A model generated the notes under the pieces. That model had not been told where the DNA came from, did not search any database, and was given only the letters and a program-made list of their open reading frames with translations. Of a DNA stretch of 64,000 bases, positions 23,912 through 32,442 are shown piece after piece (positions within the stretch are counted from its first letter, which is position 1; each line of letters opens with the position of its first letter). Source of the stretch: Oligoflexia bacterium. GTDB lineage: Bacteria > Bdellovibrionota > Bacteriovoracia > Bacteriovoracales > Bacteriovoracaceae. The translations under genes and the position numbers were made by a program. Location: assembly GCA_024229115.1 (NCBI GenBank), contig JAAEST010000040.1:186001-250000 (forward strand), written 5' to 3'.

Positions 23912-24709
23912 ATGCTAGCAATAGCAACGATGAATATCGAAACGAACGACATTCACTCCCTGGAAGCCCAGGTGGCCTTGGACCTCATGTCCTACCTTTC
24001 TAAGTTTTCTAATCAAAACTTTGGTATCCGTGTTCTCTCAAAAGAAACAGGTCTCAATGAAAAGACAATTAAGCGCTTACTCAAAGAACAAAATAAGCCA
24101 ACCTATCAGACTCTCTATCTACTCTACTCTGAGTTTTTGAATGAGTATGAGATGGATATACTCTTAAAGAAAGTTCCATCTCTTGTAGCTCAACGAATAA
24201 GTCACTACTCACCTGATAAAAAAGAAGTGAAGAATTCTCGCCTTGAAGAACTGCTTGATACTTTAAAGAAAGAGCCTGTTTTAGCAGAGCTATTTATTCT
24301 TGCTGGCATGGGCCCTCTCTTGAAATCAGTAATTGGTTTTAAGTATGGTCAGTATGGTTTGAAACTTATTGATAAACTTTGCCAAATGGAATTAATAATT
24401 AAAGTGGATTCTGATACTTTTGTACTTTCAAAATCAACACCAACTCTTGATGGCGAAGCAATCAAGTTTCTAGGCGAATACTTTTCTCATCGATTTGCAA
24501 AACCTGAGAATGCACATTTTGAAGGTGAAAACTGCCTTTCCTTTTACGCTGAATCTTTAAATGAAGAAGGGTTAAAAGAATGGTTAAGCGTAGATTCTCA
24601 AGCTTTTTATAAGAAAATGGAAATTGCAAATAACCCAAAATATAAAGGTAACATACCTTCATTTACCTATACTTGTACCGACACAATTGAAACAGGAAAA
24701 ATACAATGA
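23912..24709 (+). CDS. HTH protein, possible regulator of the TIGR02147/DUF4423 type
   Basis: The 265-residue cytosolic protein starts with a helix-turn-helix (VLSKETGLNEKTIKRLLKEQ at about 43-62). The middle is helical, with LLDTLKKEPVLAELFILAGM, and the C-terminal part resembles the long regulators common in Bdellovibrionota and Fibrobacter. The family match is tentative. Its stop overlaps the start of the second paralog (ATGA at 24706), so it is translated together with it. It probably controls or partners the exported paralogs. The start has only a weak ribosome site; Met7 is an alternative. Confidence 0.65.
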   Translation: MLAIATMNIETNDIHSLEAQVALDLMSYLSKFSNQNFGIRVLSKETGLNEKTIKRLLKEQNKPTYQTLYLLYSEFLNEYEMDILLKKVPSLVAQRISHYSPDKKEVKNSRLEELLDTLKKEPVLAELFILAGMGPLLKSVIGFKYGQYGLKLIDKLCQMELIIKVDSDTFVLSKSTPTLDGEAIKFLGEYFSHRFAKPENAHFEGENCLSFYAESLNEEGLKEWLSVDSQAFYKKMEIANNPKYKGNIPSFTYTCTDTIETGKIQ

Positions 24710-25131
24710 AAACGATACTAATAATCTTAATTACCACAATAAGTGCTTATGCTGGCATTGGCGGTATTGCAGGTGGAAATAATAAATTCCAAGTTGGAGA
24801 TAAGATTCTCTTTCAAAGACATTCAACTTTCGTTAATGCTCATTTCAGTCGATCATTATGTCATAATGGATTTGATTATGAGGCTATGATTAGTAAATGT
24901 ATTGAGTGGTCTAGAGATGATGATAGAAAGTGTGTTGAAAGAGAGATCATCAAAGCTTATCAACCAATGGATAGCACCCGTCAAAGATGTAAAAAGTTTG
25001 AAGATGGTACTTGTGTGAAATGGGAAGAAGTTCTTTTCTTTCAAAGTCCTCATAGAATTGTCGAAATAAAAGACGAAGACGGAAATGTTAAGAAAAGAAA
25101 GAAGGTAACTATTCCAGAATGTAAGGAATAG
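24706..25131 (+). CDS. Small Cys-rich exported protein, paralog B
   Basis: The 141 residues have a signal peptide (MKTILIILITTISAYAG) and a mature domain parallel to the protein at 23385: VGDKILFQ, ST-VN, SLCHNG, EW--DDDRKC, STRQRCKKF, C-KWEEV-FFQS and TIPEC. Almost all cysteines are kept in both, so the fold is probably the same. It overlaps the preceding regulator by ATGA and has no separate promoter visible. The sequences have drifted well apart, so the duplication is not recent. The function is unknown. Confidence 0.8.
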   Translation: MKTILIILITTISAYAGIGGIAGGNNKFQVGDKILFQRHSTFVNAHFSRSLCHNGFDYEAMISKCIEWSRDDDRKCVEREIIKAYQPMDSTRQRCKKFEDGTCVKWEEVLFFQSPHRIVEIKDEDGNVKKRKKVTIPECKE

Positions 25132-25144
25132 CTACCTACTAAAA

Positions 25145-25936
25145 TTAGAACTTAAATGATAACTTGCCGCTTACTATGCTTGTATCAAATACATTTTCAT
25201 ATTGAGCGGCAACTCTTAAAAAGAGTAAATTTAGTTGTGCCCCAACTAAGAACTGAGTACTACTTCCATCAACAGTTGAGCTTTGTGATGTTGTAAAAGT
25301 CGTATCAAAGATTCTTGCACTTCCACTGGCCTTCAGAGTCGTCTCTCTTGAAACAGTTCCAACACCAATAAATGGCTCTACAATAACAAGGTCCGCACTC
25401 GCCAATAATTGGAAACCACTAGTGGAATTATCCAATGAGATTGTCGTATTAACTCCATCAATTCTATCAGAGTAATTAAGGTCTCCTGAAGTGTAATGAC
25501 CTCTAATTGCGAGATCAACCATAGGAAGATCAAATAACTCAGAGAAAGTATACTTCAATCCAAATGATGTATTTTTTAAAGAAACATCCCCGAGTTCAGT
25601 TTCCGGCAGGGCAATTAACTCTCCAGTAATTCCGAAAGGAACTGAGACTGCTATATGAATTCCCGCATGATAAAGAGAATCTAAATTATCGGCCGTAGGG
25701 TCTTCTCTCTGAGAAATCTCTTTAATCTTAGGAGCGTCTGTTTGACCAGCAACTAAACCTACCTCTACTCCAATAATGTCTCCTAGTGGTGATGCTGGAG
25801 AAACAGGGCGATGGACAAAGTTTGCAGAAAATTCTTTTGAAATCGAATCAAGATCACTACTTGTAATATTATCAAGACTTGGTGACCCAGCAATGACTGA
25901 TCCGCAAAGGGCAAAACTTATTAATAATTTCTTCAT
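25145..25936 (-). CDS. Outer-membrane beta-barrel-like protein
   Basis: The 263 residues have a signal peptide (MKKLLISFALCGSVIA) and then long alternating strands rich in Gly, Ser, Thr and aromatics, ending in KLSFKF. A terminal Phe is typical of BAM-assembled barrels. AAGGAG lies upstream of ATG 25936; an in-frame GTG six bases earlier is less likely. It lies 10 bases after a FecR-domain gene, so the two are one operon. It is probably a small outer-membrane protein of unknown ligand. Confidence 0.75.
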   Translation of the reverse strand: MKKLLISFALCGSVIAGSPSLDNITSSDLDSISKEFSANFVHRPVSPASPLGDIIGVEVGLVAGQTDAPKIKEISQREDPTADNLDSLYHAGIHIAVSVPFGITGELIALPETELGDVSLKNTSFGLKYTFSELFDLPMVDLAIRGHYTSGDLNYSDRIDGVNTTISLDNSTSGFQLLASADLVIVEPFIGVGTVSRETTLKASGSARIFDTTFTTSQSSTVDGSSTQFLVGAQLNLLFLRVAAQYENVFDTSIVSGKLSFKF

Positions 25937-25946
25937 AGACACTCCT

Positions 25947-26813
25947 TTATCTACTTCTTCTATTTCTTAATCTCTTTCTTAACTTCTTTCTAAATTCCTG
26001 AGGGGTAACTTTCTTTTTTTGAGAATTCATTCTCTTTTTAAGATTATTCTTCATCCCCTTCTTCATCATTCTTTGTCTTCTCGCTTTAACCTTTTTCATT
26101 CTATTTAAGACTCTCGACTTGAGAACTTTTCTTTTTCTCTTTCTTAATTTTTGAATTTTCTTCTTTATTTCTGCTCTTCTACTTTTTCTAAGTTCAGCAT
26201 TTCTAAATGAAGTCCCTTTTGATTTTCCGTCAAACTGATAATCTAACTTTTTTCCCCAGTCATATTGATGAGGCGTTGAAAGGTTCCCCTTTTCAACTAC
26301 AACACCATGACCCGCTTTTATATTCTCATGATCACCGTCTTCTTTAAAAATATCGATACTACCTGAGTTGACGTGAGCATAGTGATGTCCTTCCTCTTCT
26401 GCGAAAAAGAATCTTGTTCCTCTCACTGCGACTGCAACTTTTTCGTGTTTTACGACAATACTTTCCTTACCTGCATGCTTAAAGTGCATTTGAAGAGAAC
26501 CTTTAATCAAATCAATCGTCGTATGTTTTCCTTGATCGCCTACTTCATTAATATGTACTTCATCAATGATTAATGAAGTACCTTCATCTATTTTTAATTT
26601 TGAGTTGTTTTGAAAAGAAAGAATAACAAATGATTTGTCACCAACTCTAATTTCATCACCAACTGAAACTTTAGAGCCCTTGGCCAAAGAATAGCTTAAA
26701 TTATTTTTTAGGACACTTGCTTTTCCCTTTATGTGAAAAACTTCAATACTTGACCAGCATAGCGTGGAATATAGAGAAAGAATAAGAATTTTAACAATCT
26801 GCAATATAGACAT
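25947..26813 (-). CDS. Exported FecR-domain protein with a very basic C-terminal tail
   Basis: The 288 residues have a signal peptide (about 1-21). A FecR-type beta domain (about 23-175) follows, with AKGSKVSVGDEIRVG, VAVRGTRFFFAEE and the GSIDIF end. From residue 204 to the end, 43 of 85 residues are Lys or Arg and only three are acidic, in a helical pattern. Such a tail could bind nucleic acid, LPS or peptidoglycan. It is the first gene of an operon with an outer-membrane barrel protein. FecR domains are found in sensors and in surface scaffolds; no sigma factor gene is adjacent. Confidence 0.78.
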   Translation of the reverse strand: MSILQIVKILILSLYSTLCWSSIEVFHIKGKASVLKNNLSYSLAKGSKVSVGDEIRVGDKSFVILSFQNNSKLKIDEGTSLIIDEVHINEVGDQGKHTTIDLIKGSLQMHFKHAGKESIVVKHEKVAVAVRGTRFFFAEEEGHHYAHVNSGSIDIFKEDGDHENIKAGHGVVVEKGNLSTPHQYDWGKKLDYQFDGKSKGTSFRNAELRKSRRAEIKKKIQKLRKRKRKVLKSRVLNRMKKVKARRQRMMKKGMKNNLKKRMNSQKKKVTPQEFRKKLRKRLRNRRSR

Positions 26814-26891
26814 ATGTCCCGCTAATAAAAAGAATCGTTTACTGTCCTCTTCTTTAATTATATATGAAGCTAAATTTTACGGGAGAAAAAA

Positions 26892-27206
26892 ATGAAATTA
26901 ATGGGTGCACTTTTACTAGCGTTTTCTTTTACTTTTAACGTAATGGCTTGTGATACATACGAAGCTCAAGTAATTGCTAAAATTGAAAAAGTTGAAACTG
27001 ATAGCATGACTTACTGTACTGCTAAATTCACAGTTGATTCATTCAAAATGTTTAATGAACATCAACTATGTCCTCTTTCACTGGGATATGTTCTTCAAAA
27101 TGGTGTTGAGTTCAACCTTGAAAATGGACACGATTGCGAAATTACAAATGGTGAAGTTATCACTGGATACCTTTACACAAAAAATGGAAAAGTTTACTTA
27201 GACTAA
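26892..27206 (+). CDS. Small exported protein of unknown function
   Basis: The protein has 104 residues. The signal peptide ends near NVMAC, so it could be cleaved by signal peptidase I or, if VMAC serves as a lipobox, be a lipoprotein. The rest has Cys in MTYCTAK, HQLCPL and GHDCEI and a beta-rich pattern ending in GKVYLD. GGGAG lies before the ATG. It converges with the PLA2-like gene, overlapping by 4 bases. No family is recognised. Confidence 0.7.
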   Translation: MKLMGALLLAFSFTFNVMACDTYEAQVIAKIEKVETDSMTYCTAKFTVDSFKMFNEHQLCPLSLGYVLQNGVEFNLENGHDCEITNGEVITGYLYTKNGKVYLD

Positions 27207-27676
27207 AGAGGAAACTCACTAAGAAATTCTTCGATTAAATATGGCTCTACTTCAGATTGATAAATCTTTTGTAGAGCTTCTTCTTTTTGCTCTTCTGTTA
27301 ATGGAGCAAACTTTTTACGCTCCTTCTTATCCCATGCCCATCCCCAAGCAGTTTTAGCTTTTATGGGAGAAGCATGACCAACAACAATTCCGTAATACAT
27401 GAGATTACCTTGAAACTTACCAGCCGCTTCAGTAACACAACTTCTTAAATTTTTATCAGCAAGTTTTCTTTGATCTCTTGTTCCAGCAACCCAATACGCA
27501 AGATCATGTTTGATACAACAGTGGGCCCATAGGTTAGGTTCTTTTCTTGTCCCCTCAGGATATCCAGTACATAGATCCGTGTAGAAAGCTTTCATTTCTT
27601 TCTCTTGTACTTCACCTTCAACGGCATACGAATTTGAAAATCCTATAAAAAGAAGGATTAAAAACCATAATCTCAT
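27203..27676 (-). CDS. Exported phospholipase A2-like protein
   Basis: The 157 residues have a signal peptide (about 1-18). The core word AHCCIKHDLAYW at about 51-62 matches the phospholipase A2 active-site helix pattern C-C-x-x-H-D, with His57 and Asp58 as the candidate dyad. A second helix with DKNLRSCV follows, as in small prokaryotic PLA2-fold proteins. The calcium loop of classic enzymes is not obvious (DLCTGYPEGTR precedes). If active, it would cleave phospholipids in the periplasm or outside the cell. The fold assignment rests on the short motif alone. Confidence 0.65.
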   Translation of the reverse strand: MRLWFLILLFIGFSNSYAVEGEVQEKEMKAFYTDLCTGYPEGTRKEPNLWAHCCIKHDLAYWVAGTRDQRKLADKNLRSCVTEAAGKFQGNLMYYGIVVGHASPIKAKTAWGWAWDKKERKKFAPLTEEQKEEALQKIYQSEVEPYLIEEFLSEFPL

Positions 27677-27743
27677 TATTTAAGATTATAACGAAAGCTT
27701 CTTCGAAGCCCTAGAAATGTAACAATTTCAAAGGGTGTTAGGA

Positions 27744-28193
27744 TTAAGACGCTTTTTTAATGCGAACATAATAAGGTTTCGGCTCATAAATGATTTCATC
27801 GGCATTGCCTCTCTTAAAGCAGGTCTCAGGACCTCCCTTATTAATGAGCACATGCTTGAAGGCTTCATCTATTTTCAACCACTTATCACGTAATACCTGA
27901 GGAGCCCCTACTTTCTCAAAGGCTTCTACTAGTAGTTGTTCTCGATAGTCCAGCATATCCTCATCGATCCAAATATGAGGATGAGCGTCCTTAGGAGACC
28001 TTCCACAAAACATTTTTGGACCACCCAAGGCCTGAACCATAAAGTCAGTCTGTTGGCTGGTAATCACCTCTTGCTTGATATTTCTGAAAATCTTCATGAA
28101 CCAAAGATCGTTGTATACGATTTCATAGAACTCAGTTGATACTTTACTAACCCAGTCCTTTAATTCTTCATCTGTCATGTTAAGATCACTCAT
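27744..28193 (-). CDS. Truncated (2-on-2) haemoglobin
   Basis: The 149-residue cytosolic globin has an N-terminal helix with F-YEIVYNDLWF, and the helix FMVQALGGPKMFCG matches the family word F-x-x-x-x-GGP. The proximal His is His71 or His73 in KDAHPHIWI, and the end of the globin fold is LREQLLVEAF-like. Truncated globins bind O2 or NO and serve in detoxification or sensing. The tail after about 125 is not conserved. It lies alone, 38 bases downstream of the SUI1 gene on the same strand. Confidence 0.82.
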   Translation of the reverse strand: MSDLNMTDEELKDWVSKVSTEFYEIVYNDLWFMKIFRNIKQEVITSQQTDFMVQALGGPKMFCGRSPKDAHPHIWIDEDMLDYREQLLVEAFEKVGAPQVLRDKWLKIDEAFKHVLINKGGPETCFKRGNADEIIYEPKPYYVRIKKAS

Positions 28194-28231
28194 AGTGTCC
28201 TTATCGGACTCTAGAAGAATTTAATAAGAGC

Positions 28232-28564
28232 TTAGCCGCCAATTTTCTTATAAGAAATCTTGATTTTGATCATATATTCAATAACTTGATCCATCTTTTC
28301 ACCATGGACTTCAATTTTATCGTCTTTATACGAACCGCCGACGCCCAACGCTTTTTTAAGTGATTTGGCCATCTTCTTACACCAATTCTTATTTTGAGGA
28401 AGGTTAGAAATCTCAATAACAGTTCTTCCTTTCCCTGTGGTTAATCTTCGCAGGTGAAGCTCTAAAGTATTTTCATCAACAACTTCATTATCAGCTTTCT
28501 TATTTTTATTCTTTGCTCTTAAGTCTCCAGACTCAGAGCTCCAAACGATGTCACCTTTGCTCAC
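28232..28564 (-). CDS. yciH: SUI1/eIF1-family translation factor (YciH-like)
   Basis: The 110 residues are the usual length. The C-terminal SUI1 domain has RRLTTGKGRTVIEI, then LKKALGVGGSYKDDKIEVHG and the final ISYKKIGG. These residues match the eIF1 core that acts in start-codon choice; in Escherichia coli YciH affects initiation fidelity. The first 30 residues (IVWSSESGDLR) are also typical. It is followed on the same strand by the globin gene. It diverges from the oligopeptidase gene, whose ATG is 60 bases away. Confidence 0.93.
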   Translation of the reverse strand: MSKGDIVWSSESGDLRAKNKNKKADNEVVDENTLELHLRRLTTGKGRTVIEISNLPQNKNWCKKMAKSLKKALGVGGSYKDDKIEVHGEKMDQVIEYMIKIKISYKKIGG

Positions 28565-28623
28565 GATTGCTCCTTAGGTACTTTTCTCTTAATATATTCC
28601 AAAAACTTATCAAAGGAAAATAG

Positions 28624-30714
28624 ATGAAAATACCTAGTGCGAAAAAAGTGGCCCATGAGATTACTCAGCATGGTCATACAAGAGTCGATAATTATCATTG
28701 GCTAAGAGATGATAACTGGCAGAAGTTTATTCAAGGTGACTTAACTTTTGCTGATAAAGACGTCGAAGCTTATGTGAATGATGAGAACGCCTACGCTGAA
28801 GCTGTGATGGAAGAAACAAAAGAACTTCAAAAAGAATTATACGATACTCTTGTTTCTAGAATTAATGAAGACGACACTCAAGCTCCAAGAAAGCATGGGG
28901 ACTACTTCTATTATTCAAGAATTGAAAAAGGTAAGAACTATCGTTACCACTGTAGAAAAAAAGGAAGTCTTGATGCTGCTGAAGAGATTTATATCGATGA
29001 AAACGTAGAAGCTGAAGGAAAAGGTTATTATCGCATCGGTGGTTTGAAAAGAGCTCATGGTGATCGTTATATATTACTTTCAGAAAACAACACAGGCTCT
29101 ATGGAATATTCTGTAAGAGTTAAAGATCTTGAAAAAGGTGAATATCTTTCATGGGAAGTAAAAGATACTACTGGTTCTACTTGTTGGTGTGGCGATTACG
29201 AACATATTTATTATATTGAAAGACATCCAGTGAATGGCCGTGGTCAAAAAATATATCGTATGAATATACATGAAGGACCATCTTCAAAAGAGCTTATCTT
29301 TGAAAAACCTGACGAGCTGGCCAATCTCTTTATGGGAATCTCGCCTTCTGCAAATGATGATTATATCTTCATTAGTTTAGGTGACACTAACTCAAATCAA
29401 GCATACTACATGAAAGGAAAAGACCCTAAGGCGAAACCAGAGTTATTCTGGAAACTTCAAAAAGATACGCTCGTTGAAGCTGATTATCGCGATGGACTTT
29501 TCTATATAATGAGTAATGAAGGTGGTCTCATTAATAACCAAGTTTATACGTGTGAGGAAGGAAATATCTCACGTGATAACTGGAAAGTATTCATAGAGCA
29601 CAACCCTAACCTCTACATTCAGTTTACTGACCTTTACGAGAATCATCTTGTTTACTTTGCTACAAATAATGAGAAGGCCTTACCTGAAATTTATGTAAAG
29701 GATCTTAAGACTAACGAGACTAATAAAGTAGCAATGAAAGATCAGGCCTATGAGCTAAGCTATATCGGTGCATTAGAATACTCATCTCCTACAATTCAAT
29801 TTGCTTATGAGTCACCAATTACTCCTGTAGAAACTCAAGAGTTAACACTTTCTAATGGGAGTATTGAGATTGTTAAAGAAGGAAAGTGTCCAAACTTTAA
29901 TGCCTCTGAATATCAAGTGGAAAGAGTGTATGCTCCTTCACATGATGGACAAGAAATTCCTCTTACCATCATCTCAAAGAAAGGTTTTAAAAAGGATGGA
30001 TCAGCTCCGCATTTCCAATATGCCTATGGGTCTTATGGTTACTCAATGCCAGCTTTCTTCTCTCCAAATATTTTTGCACTAATTGATAAAGGTTTTTCAT
30101 TTTCAATAGCTCATATTAGAGGTGGAGCTGATAAAGGATATCAATGGTATCTTGATGGTAAGATGAATAAGAAGTTAAATACTTTTAAAGATTATATCTC
30201 CTGTACAGAGTATTTAATTAAAGAAGGTTACACTTCAAAAGGAAAAGTGACGGCTAATGGTGGAAGTGCTGGTGGCTTATTAATGGGAGCTGTTAGCAAT
30301 ATGGCCCCTGAGCTTTACAATAGTGTTATCCTAGATGTTCCTTTTGTTGATGTTGTGACAACCATCTCTGATGATACTCTTCCTCTCACTCCACCAGAAT
30401 GGAATGAGTGGGGTAACCCAATAAAAGATAAGGATGCTTTTGAATATATGATGAGCTACTCACCATATGACAATGTAGAGGCTAAAGATTATCCGCATAT
30501 GCTTTTCAACTCAGGTATTACTGATGAGCAAGTGACTTATTGGGAACCAGCAAAGATGGCCGCTAAGCTAAGAGAGCTTAAGACGGATAACAATACTCTC
30601 CTGTTAAAAATTAAGATGACGGCTGGCCATGCAGGATCGTCTGCAAGATACAAGGCCCTTGAAGAGAAAGCATTTAGTTATGCTTTCGCCATCAAAAGCC
30701 AAGGTCTTATGTAA
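28624..30714 (+). CDS. ptrB: Oligopeptidase B (S9 family serine peptidase)
   Basis: The 696 residues have the N-terminal beta-propeller typical of S9 prolyl-oligopeptidase relatives (HGHTRVDNYHWLRD start). The catalytic alpha/beta hydrolase domain begins about residue 430. The nucleophile is Ser in NGGSAGGLLMGA. The catalytic His is in TAGHAGSS near the C-terminus, and Asp lies in GITDEQVTYWEP. It cleaves short peptides after Lys or Arg in the cytosol. An AGG-type ribosome site is weak. It ends flush with the convergent membrane-protein gene (30714/30715). Confidence 0.9.
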   Translation: MKIPSAKKVAHEITQHGHTRVDNYHWLRDDNWQKFIQGDLTFADKDVEAYVNDENAYAEAVMEETKELQKELYDTLVSRINEDDTQAPRKHGDYFYYSRIEKGKNYRYHCRKKGSLDAAEEIYIDENVEAEGKGYYRIGGLKRAHGDRYILLSENNTGSMEYSVRVKDLEKGEYLSWEVKDTTGSTCWCGDYEHIYYIERHPVNGRGQKIYRMNIHEGPSSKELIFEKPDELANLFMGISPSANDDYIFISLGDTNSNQAYYMKGKDPKAKPELFWKLQKDTLVEADYRDGLFYIMSNEGGLINNQVYTCEEGNISRDNWKVFIEHNPNLYIQFTDLYENHLVYFATNNEKALPEIYVKDLKTNETNKVAMKDQAYELSYIGALEYSSPTIQFAYESPITPVETQELTLSNGSIEIVKEGKCPNFNASEYQVERVYAPSHDGQEIPLTIISKKGFKKDGSAPHFQYAYGSYGYSMPAFFSPNIFALIDKGFSFSIAHIRGGADKGYQWYLDGKMNKKLNTFKDYISCTEYLIKEGYTSKGKVTANGGSAGGLLMGAVSNMAPELYNSVILDVPFVDVVTTISDDTLPLTPPEWNEWGNPIKDKDAFEYMMSYSPYDNVEAKDYPHMLFNSGITDEQVTYWEPAKMAAKLRELKTDNNTLLLKIKMTAGHAGSSARYKALEEKAFSYAFAIKSQGLM

Positions 30715-31152
30715 TTAAGATTTTCGTTCAAAATCAGCTTCGATAGTATCGGGATCGTTATTATCGAAGCTGTCATTACGATAGAATTTTGGTCCTGTCG
30801 TTCTTATAGTCACTGATCTTGATGTGATTAAATGTTTCTCACCAGATTCACCACCTAAGGCCACTAACCAAGAGAAAAGAACTAATATTGGATGATTATG
30901 CCAATAAGAAATTGTCGCCAAGACAGCCACGAGAATTCTTGGGGCGAAAAACCAAGCCACCCACCAGAGAAATCCTCCACTAGCTATACTCGAAAAAAGA
31001 AGAGTCAGTCTTGGAAAAATTGTCAAACCAATGAGAAGAAGGACACCATGCTCTTTCCAGTAATCTTTATAAAGGAACTCGATATCAAAGACATTCATTG
31101 ATATCGAGACTCCACCGGCAATTGCTAAAAAAGTTATAAAAATCTTAATCAT
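30715..31152 (-). CDS. Small inner-membrane protein of unknown function
   Basis: The 145 residues have about four hydrophobic segments (near 3-20, 35-55, 58-78 and 80-100). A hydrophilic tail of about 40 residues carries acidic and Arg residues. No family word is recognised. It lies 3 bases downstream of the pmbA gene on the same strand and probably belongs to that operon by position only. Confidence 0.7.
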   Translation of the reverse strand: MIKIFITFLAIAGGVSISMNVFDIEFLYKDYWKEHGVLLLIGLTIFPRLTLLFSSIASGGFLWWVAWFFAPRILVAVLATISYWHNHPILVLFSWLVALGGESGEKHLITSRSVTIRTTGPKFYRNDSFDNNDPDTIEADFERKS

Positions 31153-31155
31153 AAT

Positions 31156-32442
31156 CTATGAAATTGTAACTCCATCTACTCCAAAATATGGGAGATGACA
31201 GGTACCATTATTATAGATCTCTTTCGAAGTTCCCCAAAGAGAATTTATACAATCAAAGAGATTTCCAGAAATCATTGTTTCAGAGAGGGCAAATTGAATT
31301 TTCCCATCTTTGATATAGAAACTATTCTTTGCAATTCCTGAAAAATCACCATTGGCATTAGGGTTTCCACCTGAGAAGCGACCAAAGAGAATCCCTTCTT
31401 TTACCTGAGAAACCATTTCGTCAAAACTCTGCTCCCCTGCTGGCATATAAAGTCTTGAAGCAAAGTTAGTAACTTTTTCTTGTCCTAATTTATTCTTTCC
31501 ATAAAGACCAAGAATATAATTCTTGAGAACACCCTTATCAAAAATTTCCAAATCCTGAGACTCAATCCCATCGCTTGTTAGAAAATTAGGGTTTGCAAAA
31601 ACTTCATTTTGAGGAAGAGATTTTAAAGTCAGTAATTCAGAAGCAACCTTTTCTCCAATTTTATCTTGAAAACGACTTGTTTTTTGAAGAAGCTTTCCAG
31701 TCCCTAAATGCTGAAGGATCATTTGCAGAAATCCTTGAAGACACTGAGGAGTTAGAATCGCCTTCCCAGTAAAAGTATGACCTACTTTCTTTGTGTGAAG
31801 GTGTTGAGTCGTTTCCTCTAAACTCTTTCCTAATGAACTTTGCTCAAAAACACCTTTATCAAATGTTTTAAAATCAAATGAATCGTAGTTCATTGAACTA
31901 GAGTTCTTTCCTTCTTGAGCATTAAATAATGTTCCAAAGTTATAATAACTCTTTGTGATATCATTCTTAGCACCATTAGAGTTAAGCATCACAGTCTTAG
32001 TTCGGTAGTACTTACAACCAGCTGAGCGAATGCCAATCACTGGGTATTTCTTTGAAGCTTCTTCAACATATGTATCAATCATTTTATACATACCATCTCT
32101 ATTAGCTTCCTCATCACCTATCGACTTTGTTACCTTCGTATCTCCTGGAGCGATATCAAAAGCTTCATCTTCTTTTCCGGCTACTGCAGTTGCTAAAGCT
32201 TTCTCACAAGCAAGATCAATGTCTTCTTTTTCTAACTTATTTACTGAGTACTTACCTTCTTTATTATCTTTGATCACTTGAATATCGATTGAATAATCAT
32301 CCACTGATCTCATCAAGGTAAATTTATCATTTTCATAAACCAGTTCATCAAAGTAGTTTTGAGAACAATAGACTTGAGACTTATCTGCACCAAGTTCATT
32401 TAATTTCTTTACACAATATTCTGAGATTTCACTTAAGTTCAT
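31156..32442 (-). CDS. pmbA: TldD/PmbA-family protease subunit, TldE/PmbA type
   Basis: The 428 residues follow the PmbA pattern: NLSEISEYCV start, KYYRTKTVMLNSNGA, the long central domain, and the C-terminal FSGNPN-G-FSGIAKNSFYIK-G with ETMISGN. TldE lacks the HExxxH zinc motif and works as the partner of TldD. Together they cleave antitoxins and mature modified peptides such as microcins. It overlaps the tldD stop by one base (TAATG), which supports a 1:1 complex. Confidence 0.92.
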   Translation of the reverse strand: MNLSEISEYCVKKLNELGADKSQVYCSQNYFDELVYENDKFTLMRSVDDYSIDIQVIKDNKEGKYSVNKLEKEDIDLACEKALATAVAGKEDEAFDIAPGDTKVTKSIGDEEANRDGMYKMIDTYVEEASKKYPVIGIRSAGCKYYRTKTVMLNSNGAKNDITKSYYNFGTLFNAQEGKNSSSMNYDSFDFKTFDKGVFEQSSLGKSLEETTQHLHTKKVGHTFTGKAILTPQCLQGFLQMILQHLGTGKLLQKTSRFQDKIGEKVASELLTLKSLPQNEVFANPNFLTSDGIESQDLEIFDKGVLKNYILGLYGKNKLGQEKVTNFASRLYMPAGEQSFDEMVSQVKEGILFGRFSGGNPNANGDFSGIAKNSFYIKDGKIQFALSETMISGNLFDCINSLWGTSKEIYNNGTCHLPYFGVDGVTIS

